Shown: piece by piece, positions 23,730-36,548 of the stretch | Numbering within the stretch: position 1 is the first letter of the stretch | Layout of the letters: every line of letters starts with the position of its first letter | Assembly: GCA_023374025.1 (NCBI GenBank) | Contig: SIJG01000014.1 | Coordinates: 853,077 to 917,076, forward strand | Source of the DNA: Heterodera schachtii | Taxonomy: Eukaryota; Nematoda; Chromadorea; Rhabditida; Heteroderidae | Direction: 5' to 3' | DNA: 64,000 nucleotides | Notes under the pieces: model-generated | The model's database searches: none | What the model was told of the DNA's origin: nothing | The model's input: only the letters and a program-made list of their open reading frames with translations | Made by a program: the position numbers and the translations under genes

Positions 23730-24650
23730 CCAAATCACTCAATTCCCCTTATTTTTCCCCCATTATTCGCTTTCTCTCACTTTGCTGTGGAACCCTCGCC
23801 AGCAACAAAAGGTCATTTCGGCTGTCGTCGCTTTTCTTCTGCGAATTCTCCGCCGTTCCAATGGGAGGGAATGGCGAATTGAACTGATGGAAAAGGGGCG
23901 GCGGAGGAGGGAAAGGAAAAGCGACTGAAAAGGGAAAATGAAAGGGGAAAAGAAAGGCAATGAAAAGCCATGCCCTCGGGCGGCGGAGATTGGCCAAAGT
24001 TTGGGGCGGAAGAAGCGCAGGGGAAGAACATGGAGGAGGAGGAGGGAGCTGAACGGAAGGGAAAGCACTTCCGATCCACGGACAGAAGAAGCGGCGACTT
24101 CCGCCTTCCCCCCCCCCCCCCCCCCCCTCGACGGACTGTTTCACTTTTCCACCTGTGACGGAACAAAACGCACGCCCCCCACTCCCCCGCAAACACCCTT
24201 TTGCCGTAACCATTCATTTCATTTTACCCCTCCATAGCCATTAGCTTAATCCACATCCATTAGGCGACTTTTAGAATTCTCTTTGCCAGTTAGCGCCGTC
24301 AAACATTTAAAGTGCCACCGACGGACTTTTGGCATCGTATATGTTTCAAAGTCTCTGATCAATGACTTACTTAAGCACTAACAAATAAGTGTGCCATCAT
24401 TCGACACGAAGGTCTTGTTTTTATTTAATATTCTTTTAAGCAGTATAGAATTTTGTTTTAGTGAGTGTCGATACAGTAATAGGTGAATAGACGGAATACA
24501 TAAATATGCATATTAATTAATTTTGAAGGGGTGGGAAGTCTCGGCAATTCGAAAATGAGATTAAGTGAATTGAAGTGTGTTACATGAAAGAATGAAAGTC
24601 AATAGAATCGCTTTAATAGGCATCAGACGGCGAAAGAAAAGGTCATGGCA
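23730..24650. other. probable 5' part of the ETS gene, then AT-rich intergenic DNA
   Basis: 23880-24230 is low-complexity (GGA-rich, and a C-run at 24108-24127). It may hold upstream ETS exons but none could be assigned. 24240-24650 is AT-rich and probably includes the 3' end of the lipase transcript. Confidence 0.4.
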
Positions 24651-24654
24651 CACA

Positions 24655-27600
24655 TCAAATGCCGAGAATGCTCTTAATCCGCTCGCAGCAGAGATTGGCA
24701 CCGTCGCGACAGTCGGAGGACATTGGCGCGAAATTGAGGAAACCATGCGGCAAATTGTCCAGGAGGTCCACGCTTTTCACACGACCGCCCGAGTCGCGGA
24801 CGAGTTTTGCGAAAGTCACAGTGTCGTCGAGGAGAGGGTCCAAATGGCAAGCCTTTGAAGAGAAACGTCAGAAAATTACCCCGGGGGAGGAGGGATTTCA
24901 AACATTACCACAAAAGACATCGGAGGCATTTTGGCCAACAATTCCTTGGGGGCGTACATCGGCGACATCAAATGGTCACGGGGCAACTTCAGCTTCAGCA
25001 ATTCGGTGAAGTGCGACTGATGGTTCTCAGCATCCTAAACAAACAAACAAAAAAAGGGAATGAATTACAAAACCAATGCGTTCACTTTCTGATTCAATTG
25101 CGCCGCTTTCTTTGGCGACAGAGTGACCGCTCGGCTGAGTTTCTTTTTGTCGCTGTATCCCAACGGCTCCATTGGCGCGTCCAACCAATCGCTAAGGTTG
25201 TCAAAAGCATGTCCGGCCGCCAAAACGGCGGTGTCCGCCAAACTTTGACTGAGTGAACGGCTTTTGGTTGGCTTAAACAAATATTGGAAATGTAAAAGGT
25301 TCTAAGTCATCTCGGACCGTTTGAATTGTCTCATAGGTAAATGATTCCGCCTCGATTTCCTCGGTGAATCCGTTCTCTTCGGCTTCTTCCTCCTCCTCTT
25401 CCATCATTTCCATTAGTTTGTCCACAAGATTTTGGCTCAGTCCGTTCGGGTCATCGGTCCTCTCCAATTTGGCGGAACAAGTCGGTTCTTCCATCTCCAC
25501 ATCGTGACAACCGTTGGATTCTTTGGCTTGGTTATTTGGGCTCTGTTCGGTAGTCGGTGATTTGTCCAGGGAAGTTTTGTTGAGCAATGACAAATTGATC
25601 AGCGAAACAATGGACTGGGAGCCTTGCTAACATTTCCAGTTTCGGTTTGGTTAAAAATGCTTCGCATACCGTAAAATCCAAAATGTTGTCGCGCTGTGCT
25701 CGTTGAACTCGGTTCACATAGTCTTGCAGTGACAGATGGCCATTACCACCAGCCGAGTCCGATTTAACGTGGAAAGAGCAGTTCTTGTCGAGTTCCTCGT
25801 CAGAATACGAACCCGAGTAAGCTAAAATATGAAGTGATCCTAAAAAAGCCGTTCACAATTAGCAGTCACCGGCAGCACAACGAATGACGACGCCCATGTG
25901 AAGCAAAGGGTCCATGAAAGAGAGCACACGCGACGGGGAAGGCAAATACTGGAAGAATTAACCAATCATCAAAATGGGACTGAATGATGGCCCACTTGGA
26001 ACAAAAACGGAGTGTAAATGGGAACAAGACCATCCGGAATTCTTTTGACGCCCAATTCGACGAGTTTCAAATTGACTGACACAATCAAATTTCCACCGGC
26101 CGAATCGCCGACCATACAAATGCGACTCCCTGTCCATCCTTAAAAATTAAACAGACTCATTTTTGAACAATTCATTAAAATAACCAAATTTTTCGGGATT
26201 GTTGAGGATCCAAGCATAGACATACAGAACTTCTTCAGTTGGGCGTGGGAAAGGATGTTCCGGTGCAAGAGAATAATCAATCGAAACAATTGGACAATTC
26301 AGCGATTTGGCCCACAAACGAAGGTAATTCTGAAAATTACAAGCCTCGCCTATTAGACTAGTAATTATCTTTCCGACTTCGTGGGATTTTGAGGAAGTCG
26401 CCACGTAACCGCCGCCGTGGCAATGAATGACCAAACATGGCGACGCTGGCAAGGCGTTCATCGCATTTGGCGGACTCTGAAAAAAGGATTTTTCAAATTG
26501 ACTTCTGACATTCTAACAATTCCAGAACGATGTGAAGAAGAGAGCAATTTAATGGAGACGGAGCGTACGCCCGTGTGGGCGGAAGGTTCGGGGATATGAA
26601 TTAGTCCACCATCGACAGTTTCAAGAGGCAATGGTCCCGCCGGTTTGACTTCGCGCGCCTCGCAAATTGTCATATTCGGACAAAAAAGCCTCGCTGTCGG
26701 CAATTCCGAAAGATTCCAAAAAGCACGACAGAAATTAATGTCCGCCTCACGAGTGACCTGAAAAGTATCGAAGGGTTAATCCACAAAAATAACCCTGGTT
26801 CTCCAACAGTTTACATGTCCAATTAATGATTAACGAATAGACCAATTAAATCATTATTATGAGTTCGATCAAATAGTATTTTTTATCTTTGTACACCAAC
26901 TATAATCTGAATTTGTTCTTTTGTCGTATTTTCCACTATTTTTAATTGTAATGAGTTGGTTAGTCTATCCATTGGACTCGTAAAATGGAGAACTCTTAAA
27001 GCTAAAATGTTACTTTGATGATTCTTTTCGCTCTCTGCTCAGGATTCAAAAGCATACGGCCCGAATTGATCAGAGACGACAAAGCCGCCGACCCATTTTC
27101 CCAGGAAAGACTGTAAGTGGCCAACACAAGGCCAATGACACGGAAAATACGGGTGACAGAAGGGAAAAACTGAAAGAAAAGCATAAATGTAAAGGGGAAA
27201 AGAGTGCGTCAAGGCTAACGAAAAAGTCAATAGGCGCAGTCGGAAAATTTTTTGGAAATTGCTAAATGCAAAAATATTCTTCGGAAAGTGATACCTGAAA
27301 GCCGAGTGGCCTCCCGTAAAAACACGACCCGTCAAGACTCTCGATGCCTTTGAAAAGAATATTGTATTGTTGGTAATCCCCTTCCAGCGGAGGGAATAAC
27401 GAGCCACCATCCAGCCGGTTGAACAACAAAACTACCTGAAACACAAAGATTTAAATTTGAGGTTGTTTAGGACACGAAAAATAATTAATTCGAGTTAAGA
27501 TTTTTGCAATCCTTTATTTATATCCAGCATAACAAAATGATAATGATATGCCACCTGTTGATATGCCAAAACGAGAAAACGAAGAATTGCCGAATATGCC

Positions 27601-28223
27601 TCAATTTCTTTGCAATAATACGCCAAACGAAACATTAAAATTCCGCGACTTTCGGAACATATGCGAAGAACTGAAACAAGATGAAGAAGGACAATGTCAG
27701 TGATACACACCAATGAACTGAAAAAAGCCGTAAGTTTTAATTTTTAAAATGAATTAGATGACCGAAAGCCATTTCCAGGAGTGTTTTCGTCGTAATCGCA
27801 TTTCTGAGAAGCAAATTGGAGTTTGCGAATAATATCTGAAAGGAAATGGACGTCACTTTTACATTAAAAACTAAAAAAATGAAAAGAGTGAAACTGAAAA
27901 GGGACCGTTACACAATTTGTTTGTATTGAAAGTCATTGAAATGGCCAACCTCGCATGAGATCAGTCGAAGCGGAAAGCTCGTCACAGCACTCGGACATGC
28001 GTTTGCCATAGACGGATGAGCTGCAGTTTTGGCGAAAGTATGTGAAATTGTCAGTGGCCAGCTTAAAATAAAATAAATATCAAATACATATTTACACGTA
28101 ATTATTTATTACCTGCTTCAAAAGATCAAAAACGGCATTCCGTTGGACAGATAATTTGGAAACCGATGACCGTTTAGTCGAAGGAGTGCAATTAGTGAAT
28201 TTGTTGTTTATTGGGGTTTTCAT
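24655..28223 (-). CDS. hosl-1: hormone-sensitive lipase
   Basis: Hydrolyses tri- and diacylglycerol and sterol esters on lipid droplets. Many short exons run from Met at 28223 ([12 protein letters not shown]) to a stop at 24655. The HSL-specific N-terminal domain is visible: [28 protein letters not shown], then [18 protein letters not shown] and CRAFWNL. The alpha/beta-hydrolase core has [20 protein letters not shown] (oxyanion HGG), [20 protein letters not shown] and the nucleophile motif GDSAGGN (about 26095-26120, with N-L-I-V-S after it). Asp lies in DPLLDD and His in NLPHGFLNF. An acidic insert with a run of about ten Glu (near 25385-25400) and a Ser-rich linker sit between the nucleophile and the Asp/His part, where mammalian HSL has its regulatory module. 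All three catalytic residues are present, so it should be active. C. elegans HOSL-1 is the counterpart. Confidence 0.9.
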
Positions 28224-28673
28224 AGCAAACAATCAAAATAATTCCCAATCTGAGTGTAAAAATGAATAAAACCAACCGAAGCACTTTCATATGGGACAGA
28301 CAATTTTAATGTTAGGGCTGTGAAGCGACTGCCTTTTCATATGAATGAAAAATAAACAAATAAATGGAAGGAATGGGTCTTTGAAAACACCCTTATCTTA
28401 GGTAGTTACAAATTATCCTTTTTAATTCACTTTTTGTCCTTTTAAATAAATAGTGATGATACAAACTCTGTTTCATTCGGTGTACTATTAAAGTACCTAT
28501 AAATACAGTACATACAAATAGCTTACCAGCTATTGAACAAAGTAACTATCTGTTATAGTTTTAGGCTTTAAGTTATAAAAAGGCACTAAAAATGGAAAAT
28601 AGGCTCTAAAAAGCCACAAACTTAAGAGGTGTAAAATGACAAAATCGTATTCAAAAATGAAATTTAAGGTAGG
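28224..28673. other. AT-rich intergenic region upstream of the lipase
   Basis: No open frame worth reporting. It should contain the lipase promoter. Confidence 0.4.
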
Positions 28674-28681
28674 TTCTAAAG

Positions 28682-29160
28682 CGGAACCCGTCAGTTGGGC
28701 CCTCACGTTTGGGCCCCCACGTTTGGGCCCTCACGTTTGGGCCCCACACGTTTGGGCCCCAGCATGTTTTTCCACTTAAGCTTTTTTCTTTGGAAACCAA
28801 ATCCAACAATCTTGGTATCATTCGAAAGCTCTTAACATGCTCTATTAGCCTTGCTAAAAAACGAAAAGTTTTTCAAGCCTGGAAAAAATTTTATTGAGAA
28901 AAAAGTTGAAAATTTCGACTTTTTCGCAATTTTCATGTATAACTTTTTTGGTAATTGTCTAATCGCGAAGCAATAGCTTAGAAAAAGCTTCTAAGCATGT
29001 TAAGCTTTCGAATGATATCAACAATGTTGGATTTGGATGCCAGAGAAAAAAGTTATAGAATGTTATAGTGAAAAAAATGCTGGGGCCCAAACGTGTGGGG
29101 CCCAAACGTGAGGGCCCAAACGTGGGGGCCCAACCAAGAGGGCCCAACTTACGTAGACCG
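28682..29160. mobile_element. fold-back (long inverted repeat) element with 8-bp target duplication
   Basis: It is flanked on both sides by a perfect 8-bp repeat, TTCTAAAG (28674-28681 and 29161-29168). The outer ends are inverted copies that start CGGAACCCGTCAGTTGGGCC and, on the other strand, CGGTCTACGTAAGTTGGGCC. Inside each end are four tandem copies of a 13-14-bp unit, (T)CACGTTTGGGCCC. Pairing continues into the AT-rich interior (ATCCAAATCCAACA and TCATTCGAAAGCT are found on both arms), leaving a loop near 28860-28960. There is no coding capacity. Confidence 0.8.
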
Positions 29161-29168
29161 TTCTAAAG

Positions 29169-30709
29169 AGTATATTTTTCAGAAATTTTTGGGGTCGATT
29201 CTTTAAATATATGTATTTTTCATTTTTATTGTATTTTTGTTAATGGCATAACGCCAAATTCGGCAAAAATGTTTTTCAAAAAATTTTGTTTTTAGGCTCT
29301 AAAAATATAAACCTAGAAAATAGGTCCCAATAACTCGAAAAATGGCTTAGCAACCTTCAAAAAAAGCATTTTGTCGTTCGTTTCAGGCCACTGGAAGCTC
29401 AGGAAAAAATAGGCAAAAACCTATCAACTCTTAAAATTATTGGTCCCACAAAAATAAAGAATAAAAAAACCAAAAAAAAAACACGTTTTTATGGGTTATT
29501 TGGTGCGCTGATAACGAATATGACATCCATTTCGAACCAGGTCCGAATTCAAAAAGATTGAAAATTTTTTGAGGCAATACTTTCATTTTATCAGAATATT
29601 AAATCATTACAACTTTGAAACATAATACATAAGTAAAAAGCGAATCAAAACAATACATTCAAAAAACAAAAAAGATGGTTTTATTGTTTTGAAAAATCTA
29701 TTTCTACAAAATATTGAATAAAATTATTCATAGGAAAGGAGACAAATACCAACAAATTAATTAAATAATATGCAGTGATGGAAATAGTAACAAAATAAAA
29801 TGAAAATATGTAATAGGAGAATAAAAAGAGATGAGACCAATGGTACGGCAGCGATTATTTATGATTTCGTGTAGATAATACAGTAATAAGTGGAAATGGT
29901 AGGACGGAGAAATACGGTAATAGAGGTAACGAACAAAGAAAGAAGAAAAAGAGAAACATGGAGGACGACTGGACGAAAAAAGAAGTGACTGATGAGCAGA
30001 AAAAGTGCTGGACGGACAATCATCGTCAAACGGAAGAGATTCGCGAGTCGGAGAAAGCAATGTGAACGGCGGTGTCGTAGGGATTCGGCTGCTGAAGGAA
30101 AACGAATGGAAGGCGTCAAATGGGACACGAGCGGACTTTGTCGGCTTTTAAGGGGGTAAGGCACGCCGAAATCCCCTAACGAAAAAAACGGACTACCAAA
30201 AGCCGAAACCATCAGCGGATAAAAGCGTATTTTGTATTTTTTGCATTTTCAATTACGAAATATTTAAGAGAGAGGGAGAGAAATTAGGATAAATTACATT
30301 GGGACTGCCCTCCCTCCCCCTTTTCTGCTATTGTTCATTCAATCAAAACCCCAAGAGCATATCCCCGGGATGTTGTGAGCGTTTTAAGGCGGTGGTCCCC
30401 ACCTCCGTGGCCCGCCCGGCTCCGTCCATCTCCTCAGACCACTGCCTCCCGACTCATGTAAATCGGCTGCTCATGAGCCGTTGGCGGACGCATTACCTCG
30501 TTTGCTGTAGCGCCTCCGCTGAACAGCCCCGTCCGACCCGAAGCTTCTTCCGAGAAAGTGTCCTGGACGCTGAACGTTTGGGGGGGGGGGGGGGGCATTA
30601 TTAGGAAATGTCCGAAATTCTCACCCCGTCTTCAAATTGTCACTGGAATATTGATGACTTTGTCCGCTTTTCATTTCTAAACGGCTTTTTATGATTATCA
30701 AACACAATC
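29169..30709. other. gene-poor region
   Basis: AT-rich until about 29850, then mixed sequence with a G-run at 30580-30594. Short open frames here have no recognisable domains or sensible splice partners. Confidence 0.45.
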
Positions 30710-33555
30710 CTATTTTGACGCACTGTTAAAGCAAAACAAATTCATGCGGACACAATAGACAATTGCGCAGGAGACCAAAAGTGTCAGCACAACGGCGCCG
30801 AGCAGTACGCCAAGCCATCCGGGCATTCCGCCGAGTTCGGAAGTGCTGGAGCCGAGAAGGTCGGCCAGAGAGACGGAGATCCTAAGCCATTTAGCATTTT
30901 TCACAGATTGTGAGCCTGGCTAATAAAGCGGTGCTAATTGGGCCCACTGTTTTGCGCCGTATTGATTCTGCAGCTTCAACAGAATGTGTCGGCTTTGGTC
31001 GTCTTCGTGGACGGGTTGGACCTTAAGTCGAGCAACAAAACAGTTCGGCACAGTGTTGTTCTGAAGAAGGCTCTCGAAATGGAAGTTTTCCCACTGCTGG
31101 CCCATCTGCAAGTCGTTCCCGTCGATGGAGAACACCACCTCAAGTGCCAAAAGTTCGGCTTACAATTAGCCCATTGTTGGGCTTTCACCTCCCGTGGTGG
31201 CCTTGGCGACGGCTCCGAGCAAAAGTGCACTTGGACAATGGCGCTGTTCCGGTCTTCGAACTGCTCCACGCTTGGTTCCGTCTCGGACTGTTGCGGAGGT
31301 CTGAACGGTCACCCGTCCGTCAGCATAATGTTTTGCGGACGGACTTTCCCCTCAAGCCGAACTTACCCCTGCACTTGGATATTCAGAAGGCGATCTCCCG
31401 GCGCGTCCTGAACAAAACCGACTCAGTGATCAGTCAGTCCCTCCCCGGACTGACTTGTCCCGGAGAACACTCGGGCAGTCCCTGGGACACGTAGGAACAG
31501 GCAGAACACCAATACTGTCCGGAGAAGGAATAGTTGGCCACTTGCAGGTCGCAAATGGCCTGCAGACGGATCAACGAATTGGACTGTTGTGCCGCCAATG
31601 AATTTGCGACGGCGGCTGCGCCCGTCGGCAATTGGGTCGGAGGCACTTCCCGGTACTGACCGTTCAGACCCTGGAAATTGGAACAGTACAGAGAGAGAGA
31701 AAGGCAGGGAGACTAGTACCTGGGGACAAGGCGCGTCGACCACTTGGCCATTGCTCCTTCGCAACTTCCAAAACACCGCCGGACGAGGATTGCCTGAGAG
31801 GGGGGGGGGGCAATCGAGCTTTGGGACCAGTGATCAGCGGTGTAGGGACCGACCTTCGACGACGCAACTCATCTGAACTCGCTGGCCCATTTCGACGCGG
31901 TTTCCCTGTTGGAAGGGCGCGCTGCTCTGCACTTGCTGGAAAAAATTCATCACTTTGGAACGTTTGTCCTCAAATTGCCTGAAAATTGTCCTGGATTAGC
32001 CGGGCGGCGGTGTACGAATCGATGTAAACGGCGGGCGATTGGAGCTCTTCACCGTAAAGGCCATTATTGGCGGCACACTGACAAAGAAAGCGGCAACTTT
32101 GAAATGGCATTTTGCGATATTCGACCTGCAGCGAGTGTCCGATCATGTCCGTGCCGATCATAAACTCGGGCCCATTTCCGCCGCTGATCGGTCCGCCGTT
32201 CTTCAGCCATCGGAAAGAGTTCGCCGCGGGGTTCGCCTGCACCGCGCAGTGGAGTGTCTTCCGTCGGGCCGCACTTTGCTGACACTGTCCGTCCGTCCCG
32301 CGCACGCATTCCACATAAAATCGGAAGCCCTGGTTGGGAATGTGGACGGGGCCCTGCCCGTTGGAGTCGACCACGTGCACTCCCCTCAAATATTGCACGT
32401 CGACAACCGACGGCGGAGAGTCTTTTGTCCCCCCATTGACCGCGGCCTGAAATGCTAATTGGACGAGAAATGGAAAGTGCCTTGCTCACTTGGCAAATGA
32501 TCGTGGCACCGGTCCACGAGGGATTGGCATCGACCGGAGGCAATTCGACGGCCTAAAGAGAGAGATTGGCATGCCAATTCAAAGGGAAGCGCAGGTCTAA
32601 CAATGCGAATATTGTAATAATTCGTTTTGTCATTCCCAATTTCATTTCCTTCCCCCCCCCTTTTCTTTTTTCATTTTGTTTCCCTGGCTAATTATCTTTT
32701 AAATGAATGGACGGAAAGGGACATCCCTTTCAATCATTTGTTCTGTGAATTCGGCATTTCGTATTGTATTGTCCATCCACCAGCGGAGGGAAAGGCAAAA
32801 ACGGAGGTCAAACAAATGGCATTTTCGAGTGACAAATTCCCCGCCCCGCCCTTTCCCTCCCCAAATGTCTCTCTTTCCTCCATACTTCCGGTTCATCGAG
32901 CTGATTAGCAGTACCAAAGCATATCGAAATTTGACTCTCATTAAAAATGGTTTGACCCAACGCTTAGAAAGGTCGATTTTGAGATGGAGAAACTCTGCTG
33001 AAGTGCGCGTAATAAACGAAGGTCATTTGAATTGCCCGCATTTGGCGGGGGGGGGGGGGGAGGGCATTCATTTTGATGGCATTGGCAGTACTCCTCCAAA
33101 TTCCGCCCAAAATAAAGAATAGATAAAAAGGAAATTGAAAAAATCAATCAAATTTAAAAATTCGTAATTTGTCCAACACTTCGTCGGCGTTTTCCCATGC
33201 GTTCCATTTTTGCACTTACGGGCGATGTGGCAATTCTGGTGGAGTCCTGCGCCGTGTTCAGATAGTCGACCAAATCCGTGATGTTCTTCTGCACACAATC
33301 CACGCAGACAAAGCGCAGTTGGCTGACCGGCGCTTCGCTGACACAAAAAACGCGTTCTGTCGCCTGTCTGCCGACGACCCTCCACACCAATTGGGGCAAG
33401 TGCTGCGCAGTGGCCACATGGACGGGCAGATTCGAGATTTTGACTTGGAGTTGGGACGTGGAGGGGGCGGGAAGCATCGCCGAGGGCAATTGGCCTGGGA
33501 GGGACAGCGGAGAATGGCACAAAAGGACGGGGACCAAAGACCAACAGCGGATCAA
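30710..33555 (-). CDS. Ig-domain single-pass membrane protein (cell adhesion type)
   Basis: Exon 1 (33555-33220) starts with a signal peptide (MIRCWSLVPVLLCHSPLSLP) and encodes a Cys-containing module (ERVFCVSEAP, LRFVCVDCV). A large intron follows; exon 2 is 32552-32490. Ig modules then follow. One has TLHCAVQANPAANSFRWLKN with the partner Cys in FLCQCAANNG; another has VQMSCVVEGNPRPAVFWKL with FSGQYWCSACSYV. A last Ig-like module has PRPPREVVFSIDGND and SRHILLKLQNQYG. The C-terminus has a membrane helix (WLGVLLGAVVLTLLVSCAIVYCV) and a tail of only about 12 residues, so it cannot signal alone. Homology beyond Ig is not recognised. One acceptor (31794) is preceded by a C-run on the coding strand. 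Confidence 0.7.
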
Positions 33556-34755
33556 TTGGCCAAAACAGTACCATGGGCAAACGGCGGCAAAAAATGGCCA
33601 AGGAGCAGAAAAGCGGGGAAAAAAAGCTGAGGCGGAGAGAGAGGGGGCATCGAACGGACGACGAAAATGGAAGGGGAGGACGAAATGACAAAATATTAAT
33701 GGGCAATTCCCTCCTCTTCTTAAAATGCGAAAAAGAGATTAATAAAAAAAAGAGGGGCGGTAGAAAAAGAGAAAACGAAGGCAAATTCAAAGGATAAAAA
33801 GGGGGAAAAGGGGGGGGGGGGGGGGATGGAAAAGCAAAATGGGAAGGGATGGGATGGGTGTCAGGTCAAATTTGTGCATCATTTCTCCTACCTCCCTCCC
33901 TTTTTCTTCCCTTTGGCTTCTTTTGCCGCCTCGGCTTCTTCGGGTCCATTTTGCCTTTGGCTTCTCTTTCCGGTGGCTTTTCCTCTCCCTTCGGCTTTTC
34001 CCTCCTTTCTTTGGTTTCATTATAATTTCAAATGTTTTGACTTTTCACATGATCCGTCCGAATGATAATTAGAATGGGTATCATAGTTTGGTGCTGATTG
34101 GGTGGAAAAGAGGGGCTAAGATTATTGGATTGCGCACTGCTGAGGGGCAAAAGATGAAATCGATCGTATTTTATCGCAAAGCGGGGGAATTTCGGGTTCA
34201 CCGGGGGTGGGGTGAAGGGGGAGAGGGGGGGGGGGGGGGGGATCGGTGCGTGGGACCATTTAAAAAACGATTTGTCTTCGTTGTCAGGAGGAGCGATCTC
34301 TTCCCCTGCTCATCGGTCTCTTCAAACCCTTATTCCCCCCCCTCCCCCCCCCCTCACTCCTTTCTTCTCCGATCGACGATGAACTAACAGATCGAATTGG
34401 AATGGGTCGTTATGCGCGATGACGGGGAGCCAGCCGAGAATTGGGGGAAATATGAACAAATGAGGGAAATTAAGAACAAATGATGAGTGATGGGCTATTG
34501 ACACATCCAAAAGGGCGCAAGTAAAAGAGAGAAGGGAAACAGAAAGAAAAAGGGAGTTGCTGCTGAATTTTCAAAATTTAAGGGAATTTGAGGGGATAAA
34601 GGTAAAAGGCAATGAATGGGAGGGCAAAATGAGTCACAGACGGAGGGGGGGGGGGGGGGACATCGCCTGCTGCACAACAAATCGACTAGTTTGAAGGGTT
34701 GGGAAAGCGGTGGGAAGGGGGAGGGCGGGGGATGAGGGAATGACCAGCGACCGAC

Positions 34756-34977
34756 CATTTGTAGGAGGGCGAAGATCGATTTGCTGGCTGAGATGATCCT
34801 TCCCCAGCACATTTTGATTTGCTTTCGCGATTTATTCGTCAGAGCACAGACCGACGGCGCCGGCGGCGCATAATTTGCTGGCCGATGACCGTCAGTGAAG
34901 AGCAGCAAGCAGAACAGCGAAAGAGGGAGGAGGAAAAGGTTGGGTGGCCAAAGGACAAGCGACGAGCGAGCAAACAC
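34756..34977 (-). CDS. possible first exon of a secreted protein
   Basis: A Met followed by a good signal peptide (LFLLPLSLFCLLLFTDG) and a basic, two-Cys segment (VCALTNKSRKQIKMCWGR), ending in phase at a GTCGGT donor (74 codons). I could not find the next exon, so this may be chance in C-rich DNA. Confidence 0.25.
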
Positions 34978-35129
34978 AGCGGAGAGAAACAGTGAAGTGG
35001 GGGGGGGGGGGGAAGAGAAGAGTGAATTGGGACTGACTGGAGAGTGTACAGAAGAGATTGGGAAAGGATGGGATGGAAGAGAATGGGAAAGGGAGGGACT
35101 GTAAAGGTCAATGGGAATGGAAGGGGCGG

Positions 35130-35600
35130 TGGACTAAGGGATGAATGGGCAAAATGAGGGGCAAAGGGATGGGGAAAATGGGGGCGAGAGGAGGGGGGGG
35201 GAAGGGGAAACGGGGGTGAGAGAGAGGGGGGAAGGGGGAGGGGGAGAGAGGGGAAAAGGGGGGCGAGAGAGAGGGGGGGATGAGAGGGGAAACGGGGGCG
35301 AGAGAGAGAGGGGGGAAGAGAGGGGAAAGGGGGAGGGGAGGGAGGGGAGGGCGGGGGGAGAGAGGGGGGCGAGAGAGAGGGGTGGGAGAGAGGGGGGTGG
35401 AAGAGAGGGGAAACGGGGGCGAGAGAGAGGGGAAAAGGGGGAGGGGAGGGAGGAGGGAGAGAGGGGAAAAGGGGGGCGAGAGAGGGGGGGGGGGGGGGGG
35501 GAAGAGAGGGGAAACGGGGGCGAGAGAGAGGGGGGGGGGGGGGAAGAGAGGGGAAAGGGGGAGGGGAGGGAGGGTGAGAGAGGAAAAAAGGGTCATTTGG
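35130..35600. repeat. GA/G-rich minisatellite
   Basis: Tandem blocks of GGGGGCGAGAGAGAGGGG and AAGAGAGGGGAAA, about 30-45 bp each, on the + strand. Open frames on both strands are products of the repeat. Confidence 0.85.
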
Positions 35601-36449
35601 TTAGGGTTGGGTTGGCTAGAAAGGTGAACGAACGAACGAACACCCCACATCGGAGCAGTAGCAGAAGAGGAAAGGGACGAAAGAAGAAAAAATGACGACG
35701 GATAGCGTCCATTTATGGAGTGATTCATCCGCCCATTGGCAACATCGAAAAACGCAAAAAACGAACGACGACAGAGAAAGAGGGGAGAAGAGAGACAAAG
35801 GGAAGAGGGAGAGCGCGAGCACAAACCCAGACAAACATGCCTTTGGGGCGGGAGGAGGGAGCCTCGGGGTCATTCGTCGACCGCCGGTCGGAATCATCCA
35901 AATGACCCCCCCCCCCCCCCCCCACAACACAGATGGCCGACGGAGAAAACGCAGAAATATTCGAGAATTAAAGGAGCTTAAGAACGGACGGGATGGAAGG
36001 TGATGATGAAAGGGTTTGGAAGTAAAAATAAACGCGGGGCTAAGCATTGGGAAAAGCATTGGCTAATTTGGATTTGCATTTGGCGGATTGTCTATAAAGA
36101 ACGGTTAATAAGCCTTTTGATTAAATTTCCATTTAATTTGCCGACTAAATTAAAAAATGGTCAAATGTCTCCTCTGTCTGTTCAGTTTCTTCTCGATTAT
36201 TTCCATCAAAGAGAAAAAAGAAATAACACAAAAATTTTGGATTTTTCTGCTAACAAAAAAAGAAACAGAAAATCCGCCGATTGGTGCTCATGCGGAGCAT
36301 TGTCCAGCACGCCAATGTTTTGAAATTGGCGAGGATTATGCAAAATTTATGAGATGAAGGCAATGATTTGGAAGGGAAGGCTTTGAATGAGTGGGGAGAC
36401 GCGACTTTGGCGATGGCTAAAAAACAATGAACGACGGACGGACTGACGG

Positions 36450-36548
36450 GGAGGGGGGGGGGGGGGGGGGGGAGAGGAAAAAAGGGGGGGGGGAGGAAAA
36501 AAGGGGGGGGGGGAAGGAGGGGAAAAAAAGGGGGGGGGGGAAGGAGGG
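36450..36548. repeat. G-run array
   Basis: Runs of 9-17 G separated by AGGAAAAAAG-type spacers, at least four in 100 bp. It could form quadruplexes and is prone to length change. Confidence 0.8.

Noticed and set aside
29859..30212. Hydrophobic minus-strand frame
   Set aside because: No signal of splicing or family; base composition alone explains the Phe/Leu/Ser content.
33787..34020. Lys/Arg-rich minus-strand frame
   Set aside because: Purine-rich DNA gives such frames by chance; no splice partner found.
35108..35824. Long frames on both strands
   Set aside because: Product of the GA/G-rich minisatellite; Arg-Glu-Gly or Pro-Leu-Ser repeats only.
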